Below are positions 34,908 to 46,810 of a stretch of 64,000 nt of DNA, piece after piece. Position numbers and translations under genes: made by a program. The notes below the pieces were generated by a model. That model did not search any database, was not told the origin of the DNA, and saw only the letters and a program-made list of their open reading frames with translations. The DNA comes from Saturnia japonica (lineage: Eukaryota; Arthropoda; Insecta; Lepidoptera; Saturniidae): assembly GCA_033032175.1 (NCBI GenBank), contig CM065306.1:21931001-21995000 (forward strand), written 5' to 3'. Positions within the stretch are counted from its first letter, which is position 1; each line of letters begins with the position of its first letter.

Positions 34908-35607
34908 CTAGCGTTGTGCCCGCGGCTCCACATGCATTCATATAGCGCCTATCAATTCAGAAATAACATAATTATACTTCTCGTTTAATAAATTTTATCA
35001 GAATCGGTTGGATTTTTTTTTGGCGCAGGCGCAGGTACAGGTGCAGTCAGTTAGTCAAAAAATTGCCTATTGTATATTCAAAGACAATCGTACCTACAGG
35101 GTAAACTCCAGTCGTGCGCCGGAGCTGACACACACACAATTTTTTTTTTTTTAATATCCGTTGTGATGTTTTACATCTACCAAGCATTCTATGACGGCCA
35201 ACTTTATTACTATTCCTAAATATATTTATTGACAATTTTTATTGCCTATCAATTAAGGAATGACGTATGCTACCCGTCTACAAATTTGATCAGAATCGGA
35301 TGAGAATTGGTGAAAATTAAATTTATTAAAATTCATTTTTTTTACAATTTCAATCAATTATAGAATTACTTATAACTATTGTTTACAAAATTCCATGAAA
35401 ATCGGTAAAGAATTCATAAAATTTTAAAGTAAAGTATTATTGAAATTTCATACAGCCTATCAATTGACCAATTACATCACCTTCCCGTGTAAAAAATTTC
35501 ATAAGAATCGGTCGAACCCTTTTTGAGTTAAATCCGGACGTTCAAACAATCAGACAGAGAAAAACAATAATGGTATATTCATGATCAGTGTCCTTTATCT
35601 ATCGGGA
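34908..35607 (-). mobile_element. Helitron-like element with repeated internal motif
   Basis: Plus strand begins ACTAGCGTTGTGCCCGCGGC (CTAG at 34908-34911, A before it), a Helitron 3' end in minus orientation. A motif GCCTATCAATT plus a later ATCAGAATCGG(T/A) occurs three times (near 34948, 35244, 35456), so the interior is built of ~200-300-bp related units. The 5' end is placed where TTATCTATCGGGA occurs, but the flanking base does not fit the ideal A^TC site. Confidence 0.5.
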
Positions 35608-35670
35608 AATTAAAAAAAAAAAAACCAACATTGATGACATGATTTATTAATACAATTTAGTAATGTAGAC

Positions 35671-36001
35671 CAGGGCTTCTTAAACTTTTGTCATTCACGA
35701 CCTCATTTATGATTGCGAGTTTCTTGACGACCCCATACAAATATAAAAGAAAAATAAATTAATAGTTTTTGATGATTTATTTATTAGGTAACAATATTCA
35801 TATGAAAATATATAGTTTTAGAATTCATTTTGAAACATACAAAAATCTAAAATTGAATACTTAATGCACAAAAAATTATAAAACTCTAGTGATGTTATAA
35901 AATGGTATATATAAATATTTGACATTAAAATCTCTCGTGACCGCAGAATTTTGCTACGCGACCCCCTTTGAGGTCGCGACCCATAGTTTAAAAAAACCCT
36001 G
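35671..36001. mobile_element. hAT-type MITE
   Basis: Left end CAGGGCTTCTTAAACTTTTG, right end CATAGTTTAAAAAAACCCTG: imperfect terminal inverted repeats of hAT type (CAGGG..., with AAACT inside). Subterminal CGACC / GGTCGCGACC blocks also pair. Flanks ATGTAGAC and ATGTACAT look like a decayed 8-bp target duplication (6 of 8 alike), the hAT length. 331 bp, no coding sequence. Confidence 0.82.
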
Positions 36002-37273
36002 ATGTACATACTTATAAATAAATGTTAAAATCGATTCATGTTTACAAATCAATGCAATGTTTTGATCGGAACTGTATTTTTAGTCTGTGCTCAGTGCCGA
36101 GTCTGCCGACATATAACAGGTCCGGATTCCAATACGCTTGTACCGTTGTGGGTCAGTCATTTCGTAATGTAATTTTCAATATCTTTACCTATTTATAGCA
36201 TTTCTGTGTGTGTGTGTGTGTTAACGCGCTTTAAAAATATAATAAACATAAAGCTACATTAAAAAATATTAACCGTACTCCAAAAGTAGTTTGTTTAATT
36301 GTAATTTATTACATGACACCAATTTATTCAGGCCCAAGATTGTAAAAGGGGTATCCATCTCCTTTCATCCCCTAATTTAATTTCGGTGAAGAATAAAAAA
36401 AATTATGATCATCAAATATATAGGCTTTTTTTTCACCATACAAAATTTAAGCCGTATTGTACACCCTTAAGCGAAAATAAAAAAAAAACAGAAATACGTG
36501 TTACATTGTTATTATTGAAGGGTATGTGCTAAATTTCAGGTCAAAAACAATGTTTATTCACACACCCTATACAAACTCTGAACACTTATTTTACACTCTT
36601 AATCCGTACTTAGTGATGTAGACGCGAAAGGACATGTTTAATTATTTTTAACTAAAAATACAAAAAAGTATTAAAATAAATATTACACCAAATATAAAGA
36701 AAAGTAAGTGAGTAAGTAAGATAAAAATAAGTATTATACACTTGGATATTCCTTGCATTAAGAATGTTTAGACTTTATTATAAATATGATCTAATACAAC
36801 ATAAATACAGATTTATATACATAAACAGAACATGCGCATTTAGTACACAGCGTGATATATGTATTTACATTTGGTTTGAGTAAACAACATTCCTTTAATT
36901 TTAAAAATATCACAAATAAACACGCCATAGTTATAGTAATGAGTCGCTGTAGAGGTTATAGTACGAATTAAAGTCCATAGTAAGGGTTGTTGACAGTCAT
37001 ACCTACTACGTTTATCCCTCGGGGTATGTTTTGTATTAGAATAATCTTATAAAGAAATTGAACATCTGGTTGTAGAAACTTGTTATAAAAATATTATAAT
37101 CTCATATTTTCCTCAGTTTTGAGCGCGCTCTTTGAATGGGAATTATTTTCAAACCGGAAACTTGTTGCTTTTAAATACAACATTATTTGAAATAATAGAA
37201 TGAAAACATTGTGTACCATTTTAAATAGTGATGTGAAACTAAATTTATTACGTAATAGGAAGATTAATTTAAA
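36002..37273. other. No recognised gene
   Basis: AT-rich; (TG)n microsatellite at 36204-36221. Nothing else supported. Confidence 0.5.
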
Positions 37274-37648
37274 CTAGCGGTATCGCACTAAGGTCGAAAT
37301 TCGACCAGCGACTTTCTGCTCATAGACTTATTTTCTGTTTGACATTTGCAGTATTCATGAACCTAAACAATGAGTATTATCTACATCACTTGCTGTCACT
37401 TTTCGTTGAGTGACAATGAAAATATTTTGGAGGGTCTAAGTTCAACGGCACTTTTCAGTTTAGGATTCGCAGTATTAATTTATTTAATTTAACATATTAG
37501 TAACAGATATTATAGATAAATTCTAGCTTTCTGCTATAAACTTCCTTCTCCATATAAACATTAACCTTGCCAAATCTCACAGTCTTCCGTGCACGCAATA
37601 CGCTTAAAAAGGGGTAGAAAGCTTTTGCTTCACGTATTAATATATAGA
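37274..37648 (-). mobile_element. Full-length non-autonomous Helitron, family 2, copy 3
   Basis: 375 bp. Minus strand starts TCTATATATTAATACGTGAA (37648), ends with hairpin GTCGAATTTCGAC, then TTAGTGCGATACCG and CTAG (37274-37277). A before TC and T after CTAG. The hairpin followed by CTAG about 14 bases later is the textbook Helitron 3' end. It is the cleanest of the three copies. Confidence 0.9.
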
Positions 37649-39774
37649 TAATCTAAGTTGAGAAAATAATTTCAATGTTAGTCTAAGTTTAACATTGTCA
37701 CTTTGTGACATTTAAAAGGAATTATGAACAAAGATAATATTTAATAATAAGTGTGTACCAAAATGGTTTCTGTACATTTATTTTATTTTTGAACATTTTA
37801 CAATAAAGAAAACATATTATTCTTACTTTACAGGAATGTTTTCCAAGTCTGACTGATATAAATTTTATTATATGAACATTAACGCTACATCCGAGTCGGA
37901 GAACATTTCTGTCATCAAGACGAGGCAGTAAGAAACTAAACCTGGCCTTGTCATAACAATTTGTTATTTATTTTTTCAAACATAAAACATTAAAATTACT
38001 CGACAAGCGATTTGTCTTCCACCGATTACACGGCGCTTACCAAGCGATAAGATGGATGAATTATCTTCAAGCCACGACCGTATCTGTCACAGACAGCGAG
38101 CACCGTTACATCACGTACAGTTTGACCCCTTTGTGTATTATAGCCTGACGGAAGCGCTATGCGAAAATAATGAATTTATATTTACTTTACTTGTCTAGGT
38201 ATTCCGTATAGACCTTGAAGTAATCCGAATCAACTGAGGTTCTAAATGAGACATATTTATAAATAGTTATGTCTACACACAGTGCCGTATCAACCCATTA
38301 CCTTGGTGCCCCCATTTTTATTAGAAGTGCCAAATGTATGGCTGGATTAGCCATATAGCAGAAGTAGTGTATGCTACGAGCTTCACAAAATCACCACCAC
38401 TTTAACATCTTACTTTTACCACCACATTTATTACCACTTCACTATAGTATAGCCACTCCTTTTTACAAGTATTTCAGAATTTTGACGAGAATGAAAACAA
38501 TTAATTTAGAAAGATCTCCATCATCAGTATTAATGCACCAGATCAAATGACGATGCTTGTAAGTAGCTTCATTGTATTCTACACAGTAGAACAAAAAAGT
38601 ACAAATGGAGGACTTAATGCTAAAGAGCATTCTCTACCAGTCTTTCAGGGAAGCAAGAGAAAGGAATATGCAAGATGTGCATAATATTTAGTAAAAAAAA
38701 ATAAAAAAATCTAGCCAATACTCAATTGCTCCAAGTAAAACCTACGTAGCGAATACTTGAAGGAATCCCGAGAGTTGGCTAAACTAGATGTTGATAGAAA
38801 ATTAGTATGATGACTTGGTATACTGAGAATTAAAGAATTAGAAAATCTTAGCTGTTTATTATGCGCATCTGCGAGAGATTGTAATAGTGTTTTTGAATGT
38901 TTAGGGGATTTGGGGTTAGTAAGTACGGAGAAAAGAAGGCAAAGTATTTTTACATTCCTACGTTGCCGAATAGGTAGCCATTACAACCTGGCTCGGTATT
39001 CAGATACATGATCAAACTTCCGAAGACGAAAGATGAAATAAATTTGTTTTATAATATAGAACCCTGCTCTACTGTTTGATGTCAAACCAAAACTACCATT
39101 AATGAACCCAAGGTTAACTTTATAGAATACAAACAATGTTCTTGCATAAACATTTCACTTCTTTCCAATACAAAAGCTCGTTTCAAAGAATTTGTTCATT
39201 TCAGATGAGATGGGCAATGAAATTCTTGGATATAACATGAACACGTTGGGTATATAAACGCGTTGCGTTACGAGAGCAGATGTCGGCAGCGTCCGCTCTC
39301 TCACTGCTTCTGGTTTCTTTATAAAAATAATACTTTTATTTATTCTGTAACGTTAAATGTTATAAACAGACGCGGCCCTGAGCTACACTACAAGCGAGAT
39401 TAATATAAATGGTAATTGTTGGGAGGCGAAAGGAATTTTTTTCAACAGTTCTACAAAATTAGTGAATGATTTATCACCTGACAGTAAATATAGAGCAGTA
39501 CAAAACTAGCGAAATCGCTGGTGGATGAGGATCTAGCGAGAGACGCCGTCGCTATAGCAAAAGCTTCTAGGTAAATGTCGGGTATACCGTATACCCCCAG
39601 ATTTATATACGGCATTTACGATACACTTGGGCATCAGAGCTCTACCGGCACGCAAAGGTGAATCCCGTTTCTATTTGTATCAGTTGATGCATTTGCAGGT
39701 ATTCTTGGCGAAAGGAGCGTCTGGTTCTTGCAAAGTTTTTGCGACACTCTCTTAATGACTATCTTTATTAAAAA
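37649..39774. other. No recognised gene; isolated TATA-like motif
   Basis: AT-rich. TATATAAACGCG at 39251-39262 lies upstream of a ~60-bp GC-rich stretch (CGGCAGCGTCCGCTCTC). It could be a core promoter, but no initiator of TCAGT type stands at the expected distance and no transcript unit follows. Open frames in 38500-39000 are unconvincing. Confidence 0.35.
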
Positions 39775-40466
39775 CTAGCTGACCCGCACAACTATGCCTG
39801 CGTCAAATAAGAGAGAGAGAGAGAAAGGGTTAGAAAGAGTGGGTCGTAGGTACTGTATAATAGGTACCGCCCGCCTCCCACATTATTCTGCATAATAAAA
39901 ATGCGCTTGCGATAGTTGTTCATTATTTTGCTGCAGAGTTATTTTAAAATTGTGATATCTCCTAAGATATTCATTGAAATCAATTACTGTAAAGCGCAAT
40001 TTTGTTGAAAATTAAATACTTATGATGAATAACGTATTTATTTCGATAAGAATTAATACCATGTATATAAAAACACCTTCGCAAATAATTTATTATTTTA
40101 GAACAAATTTTATAACCATAAAATAGGTTATATTGAGTAAACTTTAAAAGATATGCTGTCGCTGACTTTTTTGAGAACTTTTTAAGAGAAACGATTTCTT
40201 GACACACTATTGTTGCGTAACTTTAACTAATCACGCAGCGCACGCAATAGAAGCTCTCAAAAGGAATAATTTTCCTCAGTTTTTGAACATTTTTCATTGA
40301 TGCTCCGCTCCTATTGATAGGAGTGTATGTCATATAGCCTATAGCCTTCCTCGATAAATGGGCTATCCAACAGTAAAACATTTTTTCCATTCGAACAGTC
40401 GTTCCTGAGATTAGCATGTCCAATCAAACAAACAAACTTGTCAGTTTTATATTATATTAATATAGA
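39775..40466 (-). mobile_element. Non-autonomous Helitron, third family
   Basis: Plus strand begins ACTAGCTGACCCGCACAACT (CTAG at 39775-39778). Minus-strand 5' end is TCTATATTAATATAATATAA (40466), followed inward by CTGACAAGTTTGTTTG and a CTCAGGAACGAC tract. Both outer bases fit A^TC...CTAG^T. 692 bp. A (GA)n run sits at 39811-39825. Open frames 39980-40207 and 40223-40423 are within it and show no protein resemblance. Confidence 0.78.
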
Positions 40467-42934
40467 TTACTATAAACGGTATTTTGGAAAAGAAAATATT
40501 CTTGTGTCCATAAAGTATATAAATATGTTGGCTGAGGTAAAGCTTATAATTGCTTTATTAACCAAAATAAAATCACAAAGAATGCCTATCATCGAAAATA
40601 GTTTACAAGAATGTCGATGAGATTTATCAATCCTTTTTGTTGAAACGGTGATCAGTAAAATCTATAAATAACACAATAACTAATAAGTGAATTTTATACA
40701 CTTATAGTAAAAAAGTTTTTGTTTCGTGCCTTTTTGGTGAGGTAATAAAATTGATTATTGCGTAGCAATAAACCTCTTTTGTACCATTTTACCATTGCCT
40801 AAAACTTTCCTATTTCATTTTCTCCCACGTTAAATCTGTCTCTTTTTACCGTCGCTTTCGCTTTTTTTTTCATCGACTTTCAAATCCAACTATGCTGAAG
40901 AAGTTTTCACTTCACTTTGTCACAGTTTTCACTTTGGAAGCAGAATAAGACAGCATTGGTATACTTAAAAGGCCTGTGAAGAAAATAATAGTATATTGTA
41001 AATGCGACAATGTGATCGAATATTATACGCGAAGTTAAGACTAGTTCTCGAGTACTAGGTACTTCCGGAGGGCTGAGTGCACTGAACGTTGTTTGCGGTT
41101 GGAGAGTCTCGAGGTCTCGACGCATAGCTGCTGGGCAACCACTAGAAACAGGCCTAACATAAAAGTGTCGCAGTACAGGCGTAAGATATATCTCTGGAAC
41201 TTATTGCAGTTGTATCACTGTGAAGTGGTTTTACTACACCAGCATTGAAAAGAGTATTTCGGATACGCGTACATACGCGTTCTGTTTATTTTAATTAGTT
41301 CATACTAAAGGCGATCTCAACGATAATATTCAGCCAGATGCGAACACTGCACATCACTCTCTTACTATAACAAATACAGAGTATGTATACACTACACAGT
41401 AGAACTAAACAAGTAAAACTATAAAGTATACAATATTCAGTCATTTTTGCTGTTGTTATTAAATAATAATAAATAAGGTTATTGCAATTAAATGATTATG
41501 TTTTGATTTTTTTATTATGAATACTTTATAGTGAAATGATGCATGTGTAAAACTATAAAAAACAGATAAGTAGTCTAATTAACAACAAAAAATATGGAAA
41601 AGTAGTATTATTATATGGAAGTGGATGGCGAACAATATAACGCAAATTTGCAGTAAAATGACACTTTATAAAGCTTTTATATTGAATTATTGTAAAAGGT
41701 ACACTTCAAAGTTACTACTCTGATCGGAGAGCAACTGATATTTGATATTTTCGTTTCACAAACTGATAATTAGGAATGGGATGAAAAAATATAGTACGTG
41801 TAACCTTTACGCGCGTGTGAAGCAGAACTTCTTTACCCTTGTAACGGATCATAGAAATATACTAAAAAATAGCCGCGCCGTACTGGCTACGACGCCTTTT
41901 CCCAAAGCTTCGTATTACGCAGGCGCACATAGCCACGTACAAAGTGGAGAGCGAGACAATAGGAAACACTGTACAATGTATTTTATCTCATTCTCTCGCA
42001 GGTTAAATACTATGTATGAATATGTGTTGTCTCTTTTTAGTGGTGTTTTTTCGTTTCATCGAGTTTCAAATCACAACGTGCTAATAAACTTTTCACTGAA
42101 ATAAATCAAGGGCTTATAGGTAGGTATTTTGAATTTGATTAATTGAATAGAACAAATTGTATTGAAATTTAAGATAGTTTCATATTTAAAGGAAAATTTG
42201 CGCGAAAAGTATAGGTACTTTATTTTGTCCGTAAATCTGTAAGATATAATAATTATCTACTTTAGATATCAAAGGCCAGTTTACACATGAAGAGTTTCTC
42301 GCCCTCGATGTTTGATAAACAGTAACTTGCTACCGATAATCGAATACGAGATTTCCGGTCCGATAAATCGACAACACTAACTGTTTATATTAAAATGAAA
42401 TCTCCCATGTTGTTCTCGAGAATGTCAGAAAAGCGTCGGAATACAATAATGAACGCGCCCTCCGCCGTTTGTTTACACCATTCAATATTATTTCATATCG
42501 TACGATGTTCTTTTACATTTTATAATCAGAAAATGTAAACATTTATTTATATTGTTTACATACTCAAAAGATAAGTTATTTTTACATTCAAATATCTTTT
42601 GTATTTGTTATTATTTGTATTAAAAGATTTGAAATTTGAATCGAGAAGTATTCAGCGACCGTGGCTACCGTAGTCCCTACATATTGTCTAAGTTGGTGGA
42701 TTATTGCAAATCTTATTTCTAGCGTAGTGTTAACACGAATATACAATGGCTTGGTTTCAAATGTTAAACATTGTTAGTGGGTATTTGGAAAACATCTCAG
42801 GAACGGGCGTAATCACTACAGTACATAAAATAACATATTTAAATTTATTCTCTGGTATCTTTATGTACCCTTTGGACATTTTTTATTTTTTTACTATGGA
42901 TAGGCTTGCATTTGACCACTATCTTGCTTGATCG
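40467..42934. other. No gene recognised; probable old repeat debris
   Basis: 40730-40920 and 41800-42100 share a loose pattern (TTTTT(T/C)NTTTCATCGA.TTTCAAATC followed by AACTTTTCACT), so they are probably decayed copies of one element. The 120-codon open frame at 41742-42104 runs through it and has no recognisable domain. Nothing else supported. Confidence 0.4.
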
Positions 42935-43300
42935 TAAGTGATGATGTGGTCTACGATGGTGCACGCTTGCCTAAAAGGTCGAGGTCTTGCCTAAAAATTC
43001 ACTCGAGACTTGAAGATACCCAGGATAGCATTAATTTAGTCTCAATATGCGAAAACAGCTAAATGGTGTAGAATTTATGAATATTTCGTATACATTTAGA
43101 ATTTAAGCACTGTATGTTTTCTGAATAAAATAAAATAAATAAATAAAAATAATTACATATCGGGAAATACGAAATCCGGCAAAGAGTTCCACTCTTTAGC
43201 GGTGCGCATTATAAATGTGCTAACAAAACGCTTTGTGGGCACTTGTGGAATATCTGCCATAAATCGATGACGCTTCGCCGTGTCTACCTACTTATATTAT
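42935..43300. repeat. LINE-derived repeat interrupted by an A-rich insertion
   Basis: 42935-43030 (GTGATGATGTGGTCTACGAT ... GAAGATACCCAGG) and 43155-43300 (ATCGGGAAATACGAAATCC ... GGCAAAGAGTTCCACTC) are consecutive parts of a common lepidopteran repeat. About 120 bp between them (ending GAATAAAATAAAATAAATAA) is foreign and looks like the 3' tail of a later retro-insertion. Recognised from general knowledge of lepidopteran repeats; no second copy in this window. Confidence 0.5.
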
Positions 43301-43970
43301 AAGCTCCTTAGCAAATTTCGGATGAGTTAATTTAATTATCTTTACTTGAAAGTTACATTAGTAATTTTTACGCTTTAATTAAACGAACATTGGCAAATAG
43401 GGTCGGCACGACACGACGCGCTGTCAGCTCTTACGTTCTATAGTTGATGGCGGATTTTAATTTACCGTTTTAGAATGAAACTGGTCAAGTAGCTTAATAG
43501 AGGTTCGGACTTACCTCTTCTTATCGATCGTTATAATTTCGTCAGAGATCTCCCACCTCCCCTTATGTATTTACACCTAAAGACACGATATCCGATACGT
43601 CAGACGATACGATACGACTTTTTGTATTTGAAAGTGTACGAATATGGCTTTACACGAGCACTATCATCCTCTGTGGCGATGTACCAATATACGCAGTACC
43701 TACAGTGTTTCATATTAAAATATGTTGTTTTGAACGCGCACTGGTACACGTAGAGTTCCAACTCAGTTCTCTTCTGCCAATGGTTTCGGAATAAATGTCG
43801 GACTTGTGTGAGTTTAATTACAGATGCCATGTTATATATCAAGCAGGAAGAAAAACAGATATATCTTTGGAGGAGTACTAAATAATGATGCCAACGGTGG
43901 GCATATACTAAAAGGAACGGTCTTGAATAGTTGGGCATGAAGATTATATATTTGTCGCGCCAACAGAGTT
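43301..43970. other. No gene recognised, left flank of Gypsy element
   Basis: A minus-strand open frame at 43600-43938 has no recognisable motif. A good-looking minus-strand splice donor (AGAGGTAAGTCC near 43514-43525) has no open frame behind it long enough to call an exon. Confidence 0.35.
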
Positions 43971-43975
43971 ACAAC
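43971..43975. repeat. Target site duplication of Gypsy, left (ACAAC)
   Basis: ACAAC here and ACAAC at 54878-54882 directly flank the outer LTR ends, matching the 4-6-bp duplication made by LTR-element integrases. Confidence 0.9.
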
Positions 43976-44136
43976 TGTCGTGTCCAAATAAACGGTAAAT
44001 TAATTAATAAGGTTTTATTGCCAAGACACAAATTAACAAAGCTAAATCTACACCGACGCCATCGCAAGTCAGAGCGAGACAGAGCATCACTAGTGAGGGG
44101 ACGCGTTCCGGTTAGTGTTGGGATGCATACACCACA
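43976..44136 (-). repeat. Gypsy 3' LTR
   Basis: 161 bp, TGTCGTGTCC...ACCACA on the plus strand (TG...CA ends). Differs from the other LTR at three positions near its plus-strand start. Contains AATAAGGTTTTATTG, the complement of a possible poly(A) region. Confidence 0.95.
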
Positions 44137-44149
44137 CTCTCCTCCCCCC
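44137..44149 (-). other. Gypsy polypurine tract
   Basis: Plus strand CTCTCCTCCCCCC, so the element strand reads GGGGGGAGGAGAG immediately before the 3' LTR. This is the RNase-resistant primer for second-strand synthesis in this family. Position and composition are both textbook. Confidence 0.85.
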
Positions 44150-44339
44150 TGAGTTTAAGCCAGCTCCCTGTATGATGCCTTATCTCCCTCTATATTTAAA
44201 AATAAACAACAGTGGTAAACTTTCCACCTAAATAACAATGAGATACTGAAGCATTTACATTGGCATTATACTTATAATAAATATAATAACACATAGGTAC
44301 TCTATTAATGGGCTACAAATGGTGACATTTAATAGGCAG

Positions 44340-46343
44340 TTATTCTAACAAACTGTCACTACAGCTTATCATTTGATTAACATGCCTCTTCCACTTACTT
44401 CCATCCACATCAATCAAATAAGTTGTGTCTGGTATTGACACCTCAACAATGGTGCCCATAGTCCAAGGATTATTGCCTTTCCTGTAGTCCCTCACCATTA
44501 CCTTCTCTCCCACCCTGAAACTAACTTGCCTAGTGCCCGAGGATGTCCTAGCCTGTTTCTCTAGCATTTCCATGGATTTTTCCGCAATAGGTTGCGGTCT
44601 TAACAAAGAAAATCGTGACCTTAGTTCCCTTTTATACATAAGTTGGGCTGGAGTGACGCCTGTAGTACTATGAGGCATAGTTCTATAGTCCAACAGGAAT
44701 AAGTTGATAGCAGACATCATTTTGTTACCGCTTTCTTTGATTTTGGTTACATGAGTTTTAAATATTTCTACAAAACGTTCTGCAGCCCCGTTTGTAGCTG
44801 GATGATATGGCGGGGAGAAGGTAAGTTTAATTTGTTTTAAATTGCAAAAATTTGCAAACTCCTGAGATGCAAACGAAGGACCGTTGTCAGTAACCAAATG
44901 GACAGGGTAGCCATGTCTCGAAAACAATGTATCCAACACTTCAAAGGTCCTCGCTGCACTGATTGTGTTCATTTCAACCACCTCGGGCCACTTTGAATAA
45001 CTGTCAACGACTAACAAGTACATTTTATTATAGAAAGGTCCACAGTAGTCTGCATGGAGGCGATACCAGACTGATGGTGCTACTGGCCATGATTTTTGAA
45101 TGCTTTTTGTGGGGTTATTACGAATGGTTAGGCAATTCAAACAGTTGTTAGTTATGGTTTCTATTTCAGTGTCCACAGCGGGCCACCAGAAAAATGAGCG
45201 TGCCACTTGTTTCATGCGCACTGTGCCAAAATGGCTTTTATGTAACTCAAATAAGACTATCTTCCTTAAGGCTTTCGGAATGATTATCCGATAACCCCAG
45301 AAAAGGCAATCTCTATCGCATCTGATCTCGTGTTTTTTATAAAAATATGGTAATAAGTCCTTATCAATATTCTTTTTGTCAGGCCAACCATCTATGCTAT
45401 ACCTAATTACTCTTGACAACATTAAATCTTTTTTTGTCTCAAACTGTATAGTTTTCCAATTTAATAAATCAATACCAGAATTTACAATATAGTATATGCT
45501 ACTTTGCTCTGCTTCTTGACAAATTGGGTGTAAGTCCAGTTTAACATTATTAACCTCAGTAGATGTTCTAGACAAAAAATCAGCTGGGTTTTTGTTGGAT
45601 TTAATATGTTTAATTTTGTAATTAAATGCGGATAAGAATATGGCATAATGCTGAAGTCTTTTTGCCGCCATTTTGGGAATACCCTTTTGGGGACCAAAAA
45701 TACTTACTAAGGCAGCGTTGTTAGTTTCTAATTCAAATGGCCTGCCATAAGTATAATTATAAAATTTTGTTATTCCGTAAATTATTGACATTGCTTCTTT
45801 ATCGATAGTTGAGTATCTTTGTTCTGTGTTATTTAATTTTTTGCTAGCATATGCTATTGGTTTTACGACACCGTTATAATCTCTATTAGATAAGACACAA
45901 CCTAGGCCCGTTTCAGATGCATCACATAACAAAATTAAAGGTAAGTTTGGATTATAATGTCTTAAGTTATGAATTGATGCTAATTTCTTTTTGATCATTA
46001 TAAATGCATTTTCACAATCAATAGAGCACACAAATTTTTTTTTATGTGTACATTCATATAACGGTGTCAGAATTGAAGCCATATCTTTTAAAAATGTGGC
46101 ATAGTAGTTAACTTTTCCTAAAAATGACCTCAGCATGGTTATGTTTGTTGGCGCTTTAGCTTGTTGTAAAGGATCAATGTTTGATTTTATGATGCTGATG
46201 TCATTTTTAGTGATCCTAAATCCAAATACATCTATGTATTTTTTAAATAGTTTACATTTCTCCAACTTTAATTTAAATTGGCTTTCTTTTAATCTATCTA
46301 ACACTTTACACAGTGTATTCATTGTATCAGAAACATCCCTCCC
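44340..46343 (-). pseudogene. Gypsy pol, C-terminal part: RT thumb, RNase H, integrase
   Basis: Long frame continuing the Gypsy polyprotein downstream of the BEL insertion. The open frame formally starts at 46358, but its first five codons are BEL LTR. RNase H: catalytic Asp in LLCDASETGLG and Glu in DKEAMSIIY; the usual T-D-x motif reads LETNNAAL, so that Asp is Asn. Integrase zinc-binding HKSHFGTVRMKQ plus CLNCL; catalytic triad in LHADYCGPF, LVTDNGPSF and NGAAERFVEIF, all present. C-terminal tail of about 110 residues (VGEKVMVRDYRKGNNPW). Once the BEL element and one target copy are discounted, this frame is the same as the upstream protease-RT frame. Confidence 0.92.
46339..46343. repeat. 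Target site duplication of BEL, left (CTCCC)
   Basis: CTCCC here and CTCCC at 52496-52500 flank the BEL LTRs exactly. The 5-bp length fits BEL/Pao elements. Confidence 0.93.
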
Positions 46344-46615
46344 TGTTGGATATATCACAATTACTCACCAGTTTTGATGAGGTCAGGGTCGGGATACTTG
46401 GATTCCACCAGATTCACAGTTTTTGTATTTTTCTTAAATTTTGTCGGCAACGGTGTTCGTGCCGGTGCGCGCGCGCGAGAAGAGACGGTTGGAATAGTCA
46501 GGGTAGGGGGGTGAAAGGAGCACCAAAATGGTTGGCAATTGCGATCCACCAATCAAATTGGCCCATATCGAAACGTGTACGTTTTGTTCCGTTTTATTCA
46601 GACTTTGACTTAACA
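46344..46615 (-). repeat. BEL 3' LTR
   Basis: TGTTGGATATATCACAATTA ... GACTTAACA (TG...CA ends). Compared with the 5' LTR, two substitutions were seen: A/C at 46427 versus 52307 and C/T at 46562 versus 52442. Contains a GC-alternating tract (GTGCGCGCGCGCGAGA). Confidence 0.95.
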
Positions 46616-46632
46616 TACCCCGCCCCAAAAGG
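46616..46632 (-). other. BEL polypurine tract
   Basis: Element strand reads TTTTGGGGCGGGGTA just before the 3' LTR, a purine-rich primer tract with one C. Position is right; exact ends inferred. Confidence 0.65.
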
Positions 46633-46810
46633 GGGTGACCCCTTTTTAAATAATAGTCAGATGCTGGTAAAATTACAAATGATTAAATAGTTTTCTTAGA
46701 TGTAATAAGTGGACTGTATAAAAAAGATAAATTGCTAAAATTAGGCATAACAATAAAAACAATGACAATAAACTTAAAAATAAAAATGTATGCAGCGTGA
46801 CTGCATGAAA

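Noticed and set aside
41742..42104. 120-codon open frame as a gene
   Set aside because: Runs through repeat-like sequence partly shared with 40730-40920 and has no domain.
43514..43590. Minus-strand exon ending at a strong GTAAGT donor
   Set aside because: All three frames meet a stop between the nearest plausible acceptor and the donor.
44137..44339. Envelope gene in the Gypsy element
   Set aside because: Only about 200 bp lies between the integrase stop and the 3' LTR, with no open frame, so the element is not of the envelope-bearing type.
46344..46358. Start of the downstream Gypsy pol frame
   Set aside because: The first five codons are BEL LTR sequence; the frame is a continuation of the interrupted Gypsy pol.
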